The notes beneath the pieces are model-generated. The model searched no databases. It was not told where the DNA came from and saw only the letters and a program-made list of their open reading frames with translations. A program made the translations under genes and the position numbers. Below are positions 1-7,424 of a stretch of 25,221 nt of DNA, one piece after another. Each line of letters begins with the position of its first letter. Position 1 is the stretch's first letter. Source of the stretch: JAHEJB01 sp041748175 (lineage in GTDB: Bacteria; Bacteroidota; Rhodothermia; Rhodothermales; Rubricoccaceae); NCBI GenBank assembly GCA_041748175.1, contig JBGTDU010000155.1, forward strand, positions 1-25,221, given 5' to 3'.

Positions 1-338
1 CTTTGTTTGCGCTTATTCGAGCTGTAGAGTCTCTCCGGAAAGCCGTGAGGAGTTCGGTGGTCATCCGTAGCTCCAGACCGGCCTTCTTCTCGCTGTCGCC
101 CCGAATGTCGCCCCGCCTCAGCCTTGCCAACTAACGAGTACCGCCATCCCGCAAAACAGGATTAGTTCAACAGCCTGTTAACAGGCTGTGGATTCATTCG
201 TCCGTCGGCGAGACGAGCCGATCTTGGTCGAGATCAAGGCGCGAGATCGAGTCGCATCGGCTATTCGGCGAGATTCTCGCAACGCTGAGATCGATCAAGA
301 GCGGCCGCCGCAGCCAGGAGGAATAGATCAACAGCCTG
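1..338. other. Left-edge region without a convincing gene
   Basis: I see no recognisable protein here. A frame on the minus strand stays open from about position 150 to the left edge (about 43 codons, with a possible ATG at 64-62) and could be the start or tail of a gene lying to the left, but it matches no family I know. A plus-strand frame of 68 codons starting at 188 has arginine-rich, unbiased composition and runs into the 3' end of the kinase gene, so I do not call it. The stretch also carries the palindrome and direct repeat listed separately. Confidence 0.5.
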
Positions 339-342
339 TTAA
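167..342. repeat. 15-bp direct repeat bracketing 146 bp beside a stop codon
   Basis: The 15-mer tcaacagcctgttaa occurs at 167-181 and again at 328-342. The second copy includes the stop codon of the minus-strand histidine kinase (341-339). The left copy is also the left half of the palindrome at 170-189. The arrangement suggests a small insertion or duplication at the 3' end of the kinase gene, but 15 bp is short. Confidence 0.6.
170..189. repeat. 20-bp perfect palindrome
   Basis: Positions 170-179 and 180-189 are exact reverse complements, centred on TTAA. It can fold as an 8-bp stem with a TTAA loop on either strand. It lies about 150 bp downstream of the kinase stop codon (minus-strand gene). 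It could be a transcription end or a protein-binding site. No T-run follows directly on the minus strand, so terminator function is uncertain. Confidence 0.7.
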
Positions 343-2774
343 GCGGCTACGGCGAGGCCATCGGCCAGGGCTGCCATCAAGGTGCTGCGCGTGAATGGCT
401 TCGAAACATACCGGCTAAACCCAGCCTCGAGGAATCGCTCCCGGTCTCCCGAAAGAGCATATGCTGTTAAGGCAATGGCAAACACATCAGCATAGCCTGG
501 AAGCGTACGCGAAATCCGAAGAATGTCGACGCCCGTCTCCTTTCCGCCGAGGTTGATATCGAGCACGAGCCCATCAAAGCGCCGCTTGGCCATGAGACCG
601 AGCGCGGACCGAGCGTCGCCAACCGACGTGACGTTGTACGACCGCTTGAGGATACGCTCAACCAAACGTCGTGTGTCAGGGTTGTCTTCAACCACGAGGA
701 CGGACGCGCGGTCGTCGACAATAGGTTCCAGCGGCTCTGCGATGTCGGCGGGCACTTCGTGGTCTAGCTCACCATTTGCCATTCCGGCTTCCTCGTCGGC
801 GGCGTCCTCAAACTCGAAAGGCGACGGCTGTAACCCTCCGCCGGACAGTTCTGGAATCTCGCTCGGCGCAAAATCGCCATTAGCGTCCATCTCCTCTTCA
901 TCCTGCGACGCGTATACCGCGGCAGCGTCAAACTCGAAAAGAGGCGGTTCAGCTTCGTCGCCGACTGGCTGAAAATCATCCTCAACGGGGTAATCGTTTG
1001 CCTCTTCAGTCTCGGCTTCCGTCTCTACTGTTACGGTGCCTGCCGACTGCTCAGGAATCACCAGGTCAGTGAATGTAAAACGCGCCTCGCCGGGGCTGCC
1101 GGAAGCAAACTCGTCGAGGAAAGAACTGGCTGCGCTATCATCGGCATGTTGAGGAGACTGATCGTTATCCTCGCCTGAAAGATCGTCAATCTTGGACAGC
1201 AGAGTGGGCTCACCCCATGGTTCATTCTCGATCCTGATAGAGAACTCCTCTACGCCAACTGACTCCTCCACTTCGGCACGTTGGAGCAGGATGGCAAACG
1301 TGGTTCCGCCGGATCCGCTGCTTTGCACCTCGATTGTCCCCATCATCAGCTCAACAAGCCGCTTGCTGATGACGAGGCCAAGTCCTGACGTCTCCCGGTC
1401 GCCCGTCGAGGAGACGGATCCCTGCCGGAACTCGTCGAACACCCTTTCGGCTAGCACCGGGTCGATCCCTATGCCCGTGTCCCGAATTTCCAGACGTACG
1501 CTGTCGCCTTCTGCGCTCAACGCCACTTCAACCTGGCCTTCTTCGGTAAACTTGATGCCGTTCCCGATCATGTTCGTGAGAACGCGGCTAAAACATCCGG
1601 CGTCTACGAACGCGTGCACAGGCTCATCGGGCGACGACAGGACGAGCGCGATGCCTTTCTCCTTTGCCCTTGGCTCGAGTAGGTCCAGCACGCGACGCGC
1701 TTCGGCGACCGCATCAACCGGCTTGAGCTCGACCTCGAATCGATTCCCATCGATTCTGGAGAGGTCCAGGATCGAATCGAGCGTGTCCAGAAGTCGCTGG
1801 CCGCTTTGTTCAACGTAGTCAGCGAACTCGCGCGCTTCACCTTCCGCGTCAGCCGCAAGCAGGCTGGCAAAGCCGAGGATGCCCGTAAGTGGTGTCCTGA
1901 TCTCGTGGCTCATGTTGGCGAGAAACGCGCCCTTCAATCGAACCAATTCCTCGGCCTGCTCGCGTGCCGCGACCAGTTCTTCTTCGGCGCGTTTGTGTGC
2001 AGTAAAATCCTCTCCGCAACAATAGATAATGGCACATTCTGAGTCGGCTTCCTGCGTGGCCATAAACCGATTACGCATCCACTTTTCGTCGCCTGACTTC
2101 GTGATGATGGGAAGATCGATTTCCGAAGCACCATCGTCAGAAAGCGTTGAAAATGCCGCGCTAGCCTCCGCGTGGTGATCGGGGCGGACCATGGAAAGCA
2201 TTCCTTGCAGCCCATAAATTGCTTCAATCGGGCTGCCCATAACACGCTCGAATCCGCCATCGGACCAAAGGACCTCATCGTTTCCATCACGGTCGCGGCG
2301 AATCGCAAACGCGTAGTCGGTTGCCAGTTCGGAAATGGCGCGGTAAATCGTCTCCATGTCGGCCAGCGCATCTGTGGCCTGAAGATCTTGACGCGGCGAC
2401 TCGGCTTCCAGGGAATCCGGCTGCTCGCTGTGGAGGACCCGTTTCACAATGATGCCCAGATTCGAAAGATCCGCTACGGTTACGCGTTCGGTGGCGCTGT
2501 CGCACGCCGCCTCGTCGCCGGGTCGGATGAGTGCGAAGATCGGCAAGTCGGCTTGCTCCATCTCAACGGCATGAACGACATCGGTGATCGACAGGATTTC
2601 CGGGTCGACGACGACAATGTCCCAATCCCAATCCTCGTCCTCCAGAGCGTCGTCCAGATCTTCCAGTGACCTTACTTTTGTGATTTCTGCCCGGAAGCCA
2701 CCGGGCTCCAGAGCATGGATGACCGGCGTTGTGTCGCCGTCGGAAATAAGAAGTACGTGGAGCGGCGTAATCAT
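339..2774 (-). CDS. Hybrid sensor histidine kinase (degenerate receiver - PAS - HisKA - HATPase - receiver)
   Basis: 811 residues. I start at ATG 2774 because residues 4-15 (beginning PLHVLLISDGD) fit a receiver-like beta-1, whereas the frame upstream looks non-coding. Order of parts: a receiver-like segment (about 1-115, with VVVDPE in the usual aspartate region), a PAS domain (about 140-262), HisKA with phosphoacceptor His290 in MSHEIRTPL, and a HATPase_c domain with the N-box around Asn401/Asn405, DTGIGI near 432 and GLGL near 464. An acidic low-complexity linker follows (about 500-685), then a true receiver with Glu696/Asp697, phosphoacceptor Asp739 in LVLDI and Lys792 in SKPF. No transmembrane segment is visible, so it should be a soluble cytoplasmic kinase. 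Autophosphorylation at His290 and transfer to Asp739 is established for the family. No partner regulator or output gene is adjacent, so signal and target are unknown. Confidence 0.93.
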   Translation of the reverse strand: MITPLHVLLISDGDTTPVIHALEPGGFRAEITKVRSLEDLDDALEDEDWDWDIVVVDPEILSITDVVHAVEMEQADLPIFALIRPGDEAACDSATERVTVADLSNLGIIVKRVLHSEQPDSLEAESPRQDLQATDALADMETIYRAISELATDYAFAIRRDRDGNDEVLWSDGGFERVMGSPIEAIYGLQGMLSMVRPDHHAEASAAFSTLSDDGASEIDLPIITKSGDEKWMRNRFMATQEADSECAIIYCCGEDFTAHKRAEEELVAAREQAEELVRLKGAFLANMSHEIRTPLTGILGFASLLAADAEGEAREFADYVEQSGQRLLDTLDSILDLSRIDGNRFEVELKPVDAVAEARRVLDLLEPRAKEKGIALVLSSPDEPVHAFVDAGCFSRVLTNMIGNGIKFTEEGQVEVALSAEGDSVRLEIRDTGIGIDPVLAERVFDEFRQGSVSSTGDRETSGLGLVISKRLVELMMGTIEVQSSGSGGTTFAILLQRAEVEESVGVEEFSIRIENEPWGEPTLLSKIDDLSGEDNDQSPQHADDSAASSFLDEFASGSPGEARFTFTDLVIPEQSAGTVTVETEAETEEANDYPVEDDFQPVGDEAEPPLFEFDAAAVYASQDEEEMDANGDFAPSEIPELSGGGLQPSPFEFEDAADEEAGMANGELDHEVPADIAEPLEPIVDDRASVLVVEDNPDTRRLVERILKRSYNVTSVGDARSALGLMAKRRFDGLVLDINLGGKETGVDILRISRTLPGYADVFAIALTAYALSGDRERFLEAGFSRYVSKPFTRSTLMAALADGLAVAA

Positions 2775-2977
2775 GCGGTCAGGCGGGATTTGAGGGTTGC
2801 GCGTGTTTACACAAAAGCAATGCCACCGCCCGGAACAGTGCCACGCACTCTGAAACACTCAGTTTCTGTACGTTTTGGACCAGTTAGGGGTGGATCTGTA
2901 ATCGTAGTTCGTTCGTCGCACTCCCCCGCTGAGCGCCGCTTCGCTACGATGCGTTTTGGTGCCCTACCTTTCCGACC

Positions 2978-3895
2978 ATGACCCACCGACCGCCCGTACA
3001 CGTCGCTTTCGCGCTCGCCGTCCTTGATCTGGAAGGCGTCGGGCACGTCACGGCACATCGGCTGTTGGAGCGCTTTCCTACCTACCCGAGTCTCCTTGCT
3101 TTTCCGCGCGAACAGGTCCTCCTTCGCTTGAAGGGTGCGCCGAACGCCGAACGCACGGTTGGCCGTTTGTTCGATCAGGAGGTCTTTGCGAAAGCCCTTC
3201 GAAAAGCCACCGAAGAGGTCAAGTCTCTCGCGCAAAAGCACGTTGACGTGATCGCCGCGGGGCATCCCTACTGGCCGGCCGGTGTCGCCGATCTCAAGCG
3301 GTCAAACCGGCCCGTCGTGCTGTACGCCTTTGGCTCAACGGAAGCTCTTGCCCAAACCTCCGTAGCCCTTCATGCGCGTCCGCCTCTGCCAGGCGAGGCG
3401 TTCGAGGCGGCCCAAGCGCTGGCGCGGAAACTCATTATTGAAGGCATTCCTGTCGTTTGCGGCGCCCAAACGGGCTTCGACGTCGTGATACACAAACTGT
3501 GCAGTGCGTCGAATAGCCGCTGTGTGATGGTTGCGCGTTCGGGCCTGGCTAAAGTCGATAATCAGGTGCGCCCGAGTGCAGCCGCGGCTGTAAAGGCTGG
3601 CGGCGTGCTCGTCTCCCCTTTCCCGGCCAGCCATGGCCCGTTCGACCACGACGACGCCGAACGCGTACTTCTACAAGCGGCTCTTGCCGGGCCTAATGTG
3701 TTCATCGCGCCCAAAAACCACATTCCGGAAGTTCACGCAATCGAATGGGCTCTGGCTGCGAGGCGACCCGTTTTTGCAATTGCGGGAGATGGTGCTGAGA
3801 ACGCATACGAACCGCCCAACGGCGTGCACACCATCGCGCGGCCTATCGATCAGGATTGGGTTATTGCGGCAGCCAAAACAAAACTATCAACGTAG
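2978..3895 (+). CDS. Divergent DprA/Smf-like DNA-processing protein
   Basis: 305 residues starting at ATG 2978. Residues about 12-45 read like a helix-hairpin-helix (LDLEGVGHVTAHRLLERF). The segment about 88-118 (HVDVIAAGHPYWPAGVADL...VVLYAFGS) matches the DprA feature in which a DYP-type sequence precedes the Rossmann fold. The core follows the DprA order (LARKLIIEGIPVVCGAQTGFD..IHKL near 148-174, then AGGVLVSPFP, then ARRPVFAIAG near 261-270). The canonical GSR, SGxARGID and FPRRNR motifs are replaced or missing. DprA loads RecA on single-stranded DNA during transformation; whether this divergent form keeps that role is open. The TAG stop overlaps by one base the likely GTG start of the next gene, so the two are probably cotranscribed. 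Confidence 0.72.
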   Translation: MTHRPPVHVAFALAVLDLEGVGHVTAHRLLERFPTYPSLLAFPREQVLLRLKGAPNAERTVGRLFDQEVFAKALRKATEEVKSLAQKHVDVIAAGHPYWPAGVADLKRSNRPVVLYAFGSTEALAQTSVALHARPPLPGEAFEAAQALARKLIIEGIPVVCGAQTGFDVVIHKLCSASNSRCVMVARSGLAKVDNQVRPSAAAAVKAGGVLVSPFPASHGPFDHDDAERVLLQAALAGPNVFIAPKNHIPEVHAIEWALAARRPVFAIAGDGAENAYEPPNGVHTIARPIDQDWVIAAAKTKLST

Positions 3896-4848
3896 TGGCG
3901 CAGATAATTTTGCCAATAGAACCTATCGCACCACAACACGTCTATTTCATCTTTTTGGATGGGGTCGGGCTTGGAACCGCCGATCCTGCAACCAACCCGC
4001 TTGCCCGTTTCGATCCGCCCGCGCTGGCGCATCTGAGCGGGGGATCGGCGTGGACCCAGGAAGCACCCATAGTCGACGAGGCGTCGCACGTCTTCCGTCC
4101 TATCGATGCGAATCTGGGCGTCGATGGTCTCCCGCAAAGCGGGACGGGGCAAGCCACGCTGTTTTCGGGAATAAATTGCGCGGAAGCCGCAGGGACACAT
4201 TATGGACCTTTCCCGCATTCAACCTCCAAGCCCATTCTGGAAACGCACAGCGTTTTCGCGCAGCTAAAGAACGTTGGGTACGCCGTCGAAGAACTCGCCT
4301 TCGCCAATGCCTACCCTCAGCGATTTTTCGTCCACGCATGGGAGCGCAAAAGGTGGACGGTGACGACCTTGATGTGCCGCGAAGCAGGCATCGAGCTTAA
4401 TGGGAGCGAAGACCTTCGTAAGGGCCGCGCCATCGCCGCAAGCATCACAAACGAAAGGTGGCGGGATCACCTCGACCCCACGATGCCGCCCTTAACGGAG
4501 ATCGAAGCCGCCACGCGGTTCTACAAGATCGGTCAGGCGCACGCCTTCACGCTCTTCGAGTACTACCTGACGGACGAGGTTGGCCATGAGCAGGATTTTG
4601 ACAAAGCCGAGTCGATCCTCGATACCGTAGACAGATTTTTGGGAGGGCTCCTCGACCACCTAGATCCTTCGCGAGATCTACTACTCATCTCCAGCGACCA
4701 CGGCAATCTGGAAGATCTCTCTATCAAAACCCACACGCGAAATCCCGTTCCGCTGGTTGCTTTCGGCGCGGGCGCGAGCGCCTTCAGGTCTGCCGAAAGC
4801 CTGCTTGATGTGACGCGTATGCTAGTGGCGCTGATGGCTGCCGGATAA
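3895..4848 (+). CDS. Alkaline phosphatase-superfamily metalloenzyme (phosphoglycerate mutase-like)
   Basis: 317 residues from GTG 3895. No ATG occurs in frame near the start; TTG 3856 and TTG 3910 are alternatives. GTG 3895 is preferred because it overlaps the previous stop (taGTG). Family hallmarks are visible: metal-binding Asp22 in FLDGVGLG, a likely nucleophile Ser82 (QSGTGQATLFSG), Asp227/His231/Asp235 in DEVGHEQD, Asp268/His269 in SSDHGNLED, and His280 in THTRNPVP. The last two are shared with cofactor-independent phosphoglycerate mutase, but the protein is much shorter than that enzyme (about 510 residues), so I call only the superfamily (Pfam metalloenzyme). It probably acts on a phosphoester in the cytoplasm, as no signal peptide is seen. 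The substrate is unknown. Confidence 0.8.
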   Translation: MAQIILPIEPIAPQHVYFIFLDGVGLGTADPATNPLARFDPPALAHLSGGSAWTQEAPIVDEASHVFRPIDANLGVDGLPQSGTGQATLFSGINCAEAAGTHYGPFPHSTSKPILETHSVFAQLKNVGYAVEELAFANAYPQRFFVHAWERKRWTVTTLMCREAGIELNGSEDLRKGRAIAASITNERWRDHLDPTMPPLTEIEAATRFYKIGQAHAFTLFEYYLTDEVGHEQDFDKAESILDTVDRFLGGLLDHLDPSRDLLLISSDHGNLEDLSIKTHTRNPVPLVAFGAGASAFRSAESLLDVTRMLVALMAAG

Positions 4849-4853
4849 CGTTG

Positions 4854-4962
4854 GGTAGGGACGCCTCGCCGAGGCGTCGCCGAACCCGCCGGGACGCGGT
4901 TGTGCGATATTTGTAGGGGCATGATACATCGTGCCCGGACGTGATCTATTTACGTCCCTACC
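4854..4962. repeat. MITE-like palindromic element with 10-bp terminal inverted repeats
   Basis: GGTAGGGACG at 4854-4863 is the exact reverse complement of CGTCCCTACC at 4953-4962. Inside lie two hairpins: GACGCCTCG/CGAGGCGTC with a single central base (4860-4878), and GGGCATGAT/ATCGTGCCC (4917-4936, one G-T pair). It sits between the metalloenzyme stop and the convergent peptidase 3' end, and has no coding capacity. The nested layout resembles non-autonomous repeats dispersed in intergenic DNA. Copy number elsewhere cannot be seen from here. Confidence 0.6.
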
Positions 4963-4989
4963 ACCGCGAGCGAGGCCAGAAACACGAAC

Positions 4990-5019
4990 GGGGCGCGTGG
5001 CTACCAACTGCACGCCCCG
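4990..5019 (-). terminator. Possible terminator hairpin of the S46 peptidase gene
   Basis: On the minus strand, a GC-rich arm CGGGGCGTG (rc of 5011-5019) can pair with CACGCGCCCCG further downstream (rc of 4990-5000), with a two-base bulge. A modestly T-rich tail follows. It lies about 25 bases past the peptidase stop codon. The weak T-run makes this tentative. Confidence 0.4.
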
Positions 5020-5043
5020 CCGTTTCAAACACCCGAACCCGAA

Positions 5044-7167
5044 TTACATCCCACCGTTGCGGAGTTCCTCGGCGAGATCCTCCATGTCGTAGACATGTTC
5101 CAGTGCCGCGAGCATCCCTCGAACATCCACGGACACCGTGCGGTTGAATTCGTCCAGATAGATGTAGTTGCCCGGCAGGCTCTCGATGTTGCCGTCGAAC
5201 GCGATGCCGACCACGTTCAGGTCGCGGTCGAGCATCGGCGAGCCCGAGTTGCCGCCAATGATGTCGTTGGTCGAAACGAAATTATAGGGCGTGGAAAGGT
5301 CGAGTCCCTCCGGGATCGGGAGCCACGTGGACGGGAGATCCCACGAGCCGTTTTCTGCCTCCGGCCCGTAGGAATAGTAGTGGTCGTACAGCCCGTAAAA
5401 CGTCGTGTGCGTCGGCGCGATGGTGCCGTTGTATTCGTAGCCCTCCACGACGCCGTCGGAGATGCGAAGCGTGAACGTGGCGTCCGGCGGTATTGACGTA
5501 CCGTAGACCTCGAAGCGGGCGCGCGCAAGGTTGCTGGCCAGTTCGCCGACCTCGGCATTGGCGGCGCCGACCTCCTGCTGGAACTGCACGAATTGAGGCA
5601 TAATTGCAATCACCATCGCAACGCCCGGGTCGGACGCGAGGTCGCCTCCATCCAGAAGAGCGGCGGTGCCCTCGGCGGTTGCGAGCCCCGAACCATGGAC
5701 CAGCGTCCGGGCGGCATCCGCCGGAATACGACCGCCGAGCGCTGTCTGCGTGATCTCCGAATCGTTTCCGAGGTGTTCGATGAAATCCTCAAAACGAGCG
5801 GTGAGAAGGCCCTGCTGGAGATCCAGCGGCTGGTCTACAACTCCCAGCATCTGCTCGCGAATGCCCGATTGCGCGTCGGCGTCACCGGCGTTCAGGTACT
5901 GGTAGGCCAAAATGGAGCGGGCCACCACCGTCGACGACAACGCCGAGCCGGCACTGAAGCCAACGAATGCGGTGAACATCGGACCGGGTGCGCGCGCAGC
6001 CACGCGATTGGCCGAGATCGCGTCGAATATCCCGCCGTACTGAGACTGTAATCCATCGCGGGAAGCCAACTCCGACCGGAAGTCGTTCTCGGCATCCAAA
6101 CGGCGCGCCATGATATAGGGATCGCGGAGGCCCTCCACCCGGCCGGTGTACGCCTTCCGGCTGTTGGCGAGCGAGAAGTAGGTATCCATCAATTCGGGCG
6201 TCGCCGAATGGTCCGGGTTGTTTTCGACAAATGCGCCGTAAGCCAGTTCGCGGGAGTGCAGCGCCTCGAGAATCGCCGGCTCGGTGATATCGCGCCGGTA
6301 CTCGAGTTCGGCGACCGTCTGCATGCGCGTCGTAGAGCCGGGGTTTCCGATGATGAAGACGAGGTCTCCCTCTTCCGTTCCCTCCGGATTCCACTGGAAG
6401 AAGTGCTCAGTCTGGAGCGGCTGGTCGTTTTCGTCGTAGGCGCGGAAGATGGAGAAGTCGAGCGAGTAGCGCGGGAAGGTGAAATTATCCGGGTCGCCGC
6501 CGTAGTAGCCCATCTGTGTCTCCGGCGCGAAAACCAGGCGGATGTTGTCGTAGCGGCGGTAGGTGTACGCCTTAAACTGGCCGCCGCTATAGAGCGAAAC
6601 AACCTGTACGCGGTGATTCTCTCCCGCCGTTTCGCCCATCCGATCCTGGATGGCCGTGATCGCCGCCTGACGCAACTGTTGGCGCTCCTGGTCGTCGGCG
6701 GCGTCGATGGTGGCCTCGAAGACCTCGGCCGTCACATCGGCAATCGAGATCAACTGCTCGACGAAAAGGCCTTCGACCGGACGCTCCTCGTCCATCGAGC
6801 GTGCATAGAATCCGGGCTCGTTATAATCCACGCCGTCCTCCACCGAGACCTGCGTCACGCTCTGGCGGGCGCAGTGGTGGTTCGTGAGGATGAGCCCATC
6901 GCCTGAAACAAAGGAAGCGGAACAGTAGGTGGCGAATCGAAGCGCGCCGAGTTGGGCGTGAAGAAGCCAGTCGTTGGTCGGCGTGAAACCATATTTGTCG
7001 CGGAAATAATCCAGCGGCGGATCGTCCAGCGTGAACATCTTGCCGTTATCGAATTGCCCCGCCTGCACGTCGGCGTAGGGGTCGTCCTGGGCATGGGTCG
7101 GTTGCGAGGCAGCAACAAGAACGAAAGCCGCGATCGCAACGAGAGCGGCAAAGTGGAACCTGTTCAT
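5044..7167 (-). CDS. Secreted S46 family dipeptidyl-peptidase (DPP7-like)
   Basis: 707 residues with a Sec signal peptide (MNRFHFAALVAIAAF..., likely cleavage after THA, residue 26). The trypsin-fold triad is visible: the His in TNHHC (His97/His98, most likely 98), a mid-protein Asp (not pinned down here), and Ser641 in GGNSGSP. In S46 enzymes the residue 18 positions after the catalytic Ser sets P1 preference: Gly in DPP7 (hydrophobic) and Arg in DPP11 (acidic). Here it is Gly659 in AFDGN, which favours DPP7-like hydrophobic specificity (inference). Such enzymes release dipeptides in the periplasm for amino-acid feeding. Length matches the family (about 700-720). The gene stands alone and is convergent with the metalloenzyme gene. 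Confidence 0.95.
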   Translation of the reverse strand: MNRFHFAALVAIAAFVLVAASQPTHAQDDPYADVQAGQFDNGKMFTLDDPPLDYFRDKYGFTPTNDWLLHAQLGALRFATYCSASFVSGDGLILTNHHCARQSVTQVSVEDGVDYNEPGFYARSMDEERPVEGLFVEQLISIADVTAEVFEATIDAADDQERQQLRQAAITAIQDRMGETAGENHRVQVVSLYSGGQFKAYTYRRYDNIRLVFAPETQMGYYGGDPDNFTFPRYSLDFSIFRAYDENDQPLQTEHFFQWNPEGTEEGDLVFIIGNPGSTTRMQTVAELEYRRDITEPAILEALHSRELAYGAFVENNPDHSATPELMDTYFSLANSRKAYTGRVEGLRDPYIMARRLDAENDFRSELASRDGLQSQYGGIFDAISANRVAARAPGPMFTAFVGFSAGSALSSTVVARSILAYQYLNAGDADAQSGIREQMLGVVDQPLDLQQGLLTARFEDFIEHLGNDSEITQTALGGRIPADAARTLVHGSGLATAEGTAALLDGGDLASDPGVAMVIAIMPQFVQFQQEVGAANAEVGELASNLARARFEVYGTSIPPDATFTLRISDGVVEGYEYNGTIAPTHTTFYGLYDHYYSYGPEAENGSWDLPSTWLPIPEGLDLSTPYNFVSTNDIIGGNSGSPMLDRDLNVVGIAFDGNIESLPGNYIYLDEFNRTVSVDVRGMLAALEHVYDMEDLAEELRNGGM

Positions 7168-7273
7168 GGGTCGGATTGGCTAGTCAGACAGCGGGGGAGG
7201 ATGGCGGACGCCGGGTCGGTTTACGTCAGCTTTCCGTGAGCGCGCGGACTCGGCGGTATATTCGGCCTGTCCT

Positions 7274-7360
7274 GCGAATGTGGCGGAATTGGTAGACGCG
7301 CCAGATTTAGGATCTGGTGGGCGTAAGCTCGTGGGGGTTCGAGTCCCCCCTTTCGCACCA
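7274..7360 (+). tRNA. tRNA-Leu(UAG), CCA end encoded
   Basis: The acceptor stem GCGAATG pairs with CTTTCGC with one T-T mismatch. D-loop GCGGAATTGGTAGACGC, anticodon stem CCAGA/TCTGG with loop TTTAGGA, and TpsiC arm GGGGGTTCGAGTCCCCC are all in place. The anticodon TAG is at 7308-7310. The long variable arm (GGGCGTAAGCTCGT) is typical of class II leucine tRNAs. ACCA is encoded at 7357-7360. Confidence 0.97.
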
Positions 7361-7397
7361 AGCCCGGCTCGGCAAAGATAGCCGATGCCGGGCTTTA
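7361..7397 (+). terminator. Rho-independent terminator of tRNA-Leu
   Basis: AGCCCGGC (7361-7368) pairs with GCCGGGCT (7387-7394). The stem is extended inward by TCGGC/GCCGA (7369-7373/7381-7385) around loop AAAGATA, with one bulged T. A short T-rich tail follows. It begins directly after the tRNA CCA and ends 28 bases before the lipoprotein start. Confidence 0.75.
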
Positions 7398-7424
7398 TCG
7401 TTCGTGTTCGCTTCCTGCCATTCC

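Noticed and set aside
188..394. Small plus-strand open frame of 68 codons at the left end
   Set aside because: It overlaps the kinase 3' end antisense, has no recognisable domain, and its composition is what shifted coding DNA gives.
7317..7424. Upstream extension of the cyclophilin lipoprotein
   Set aside because: It would be translated from tRNA and terminator sequence; the lipoprotein signal begins exactly at ATG 7425.
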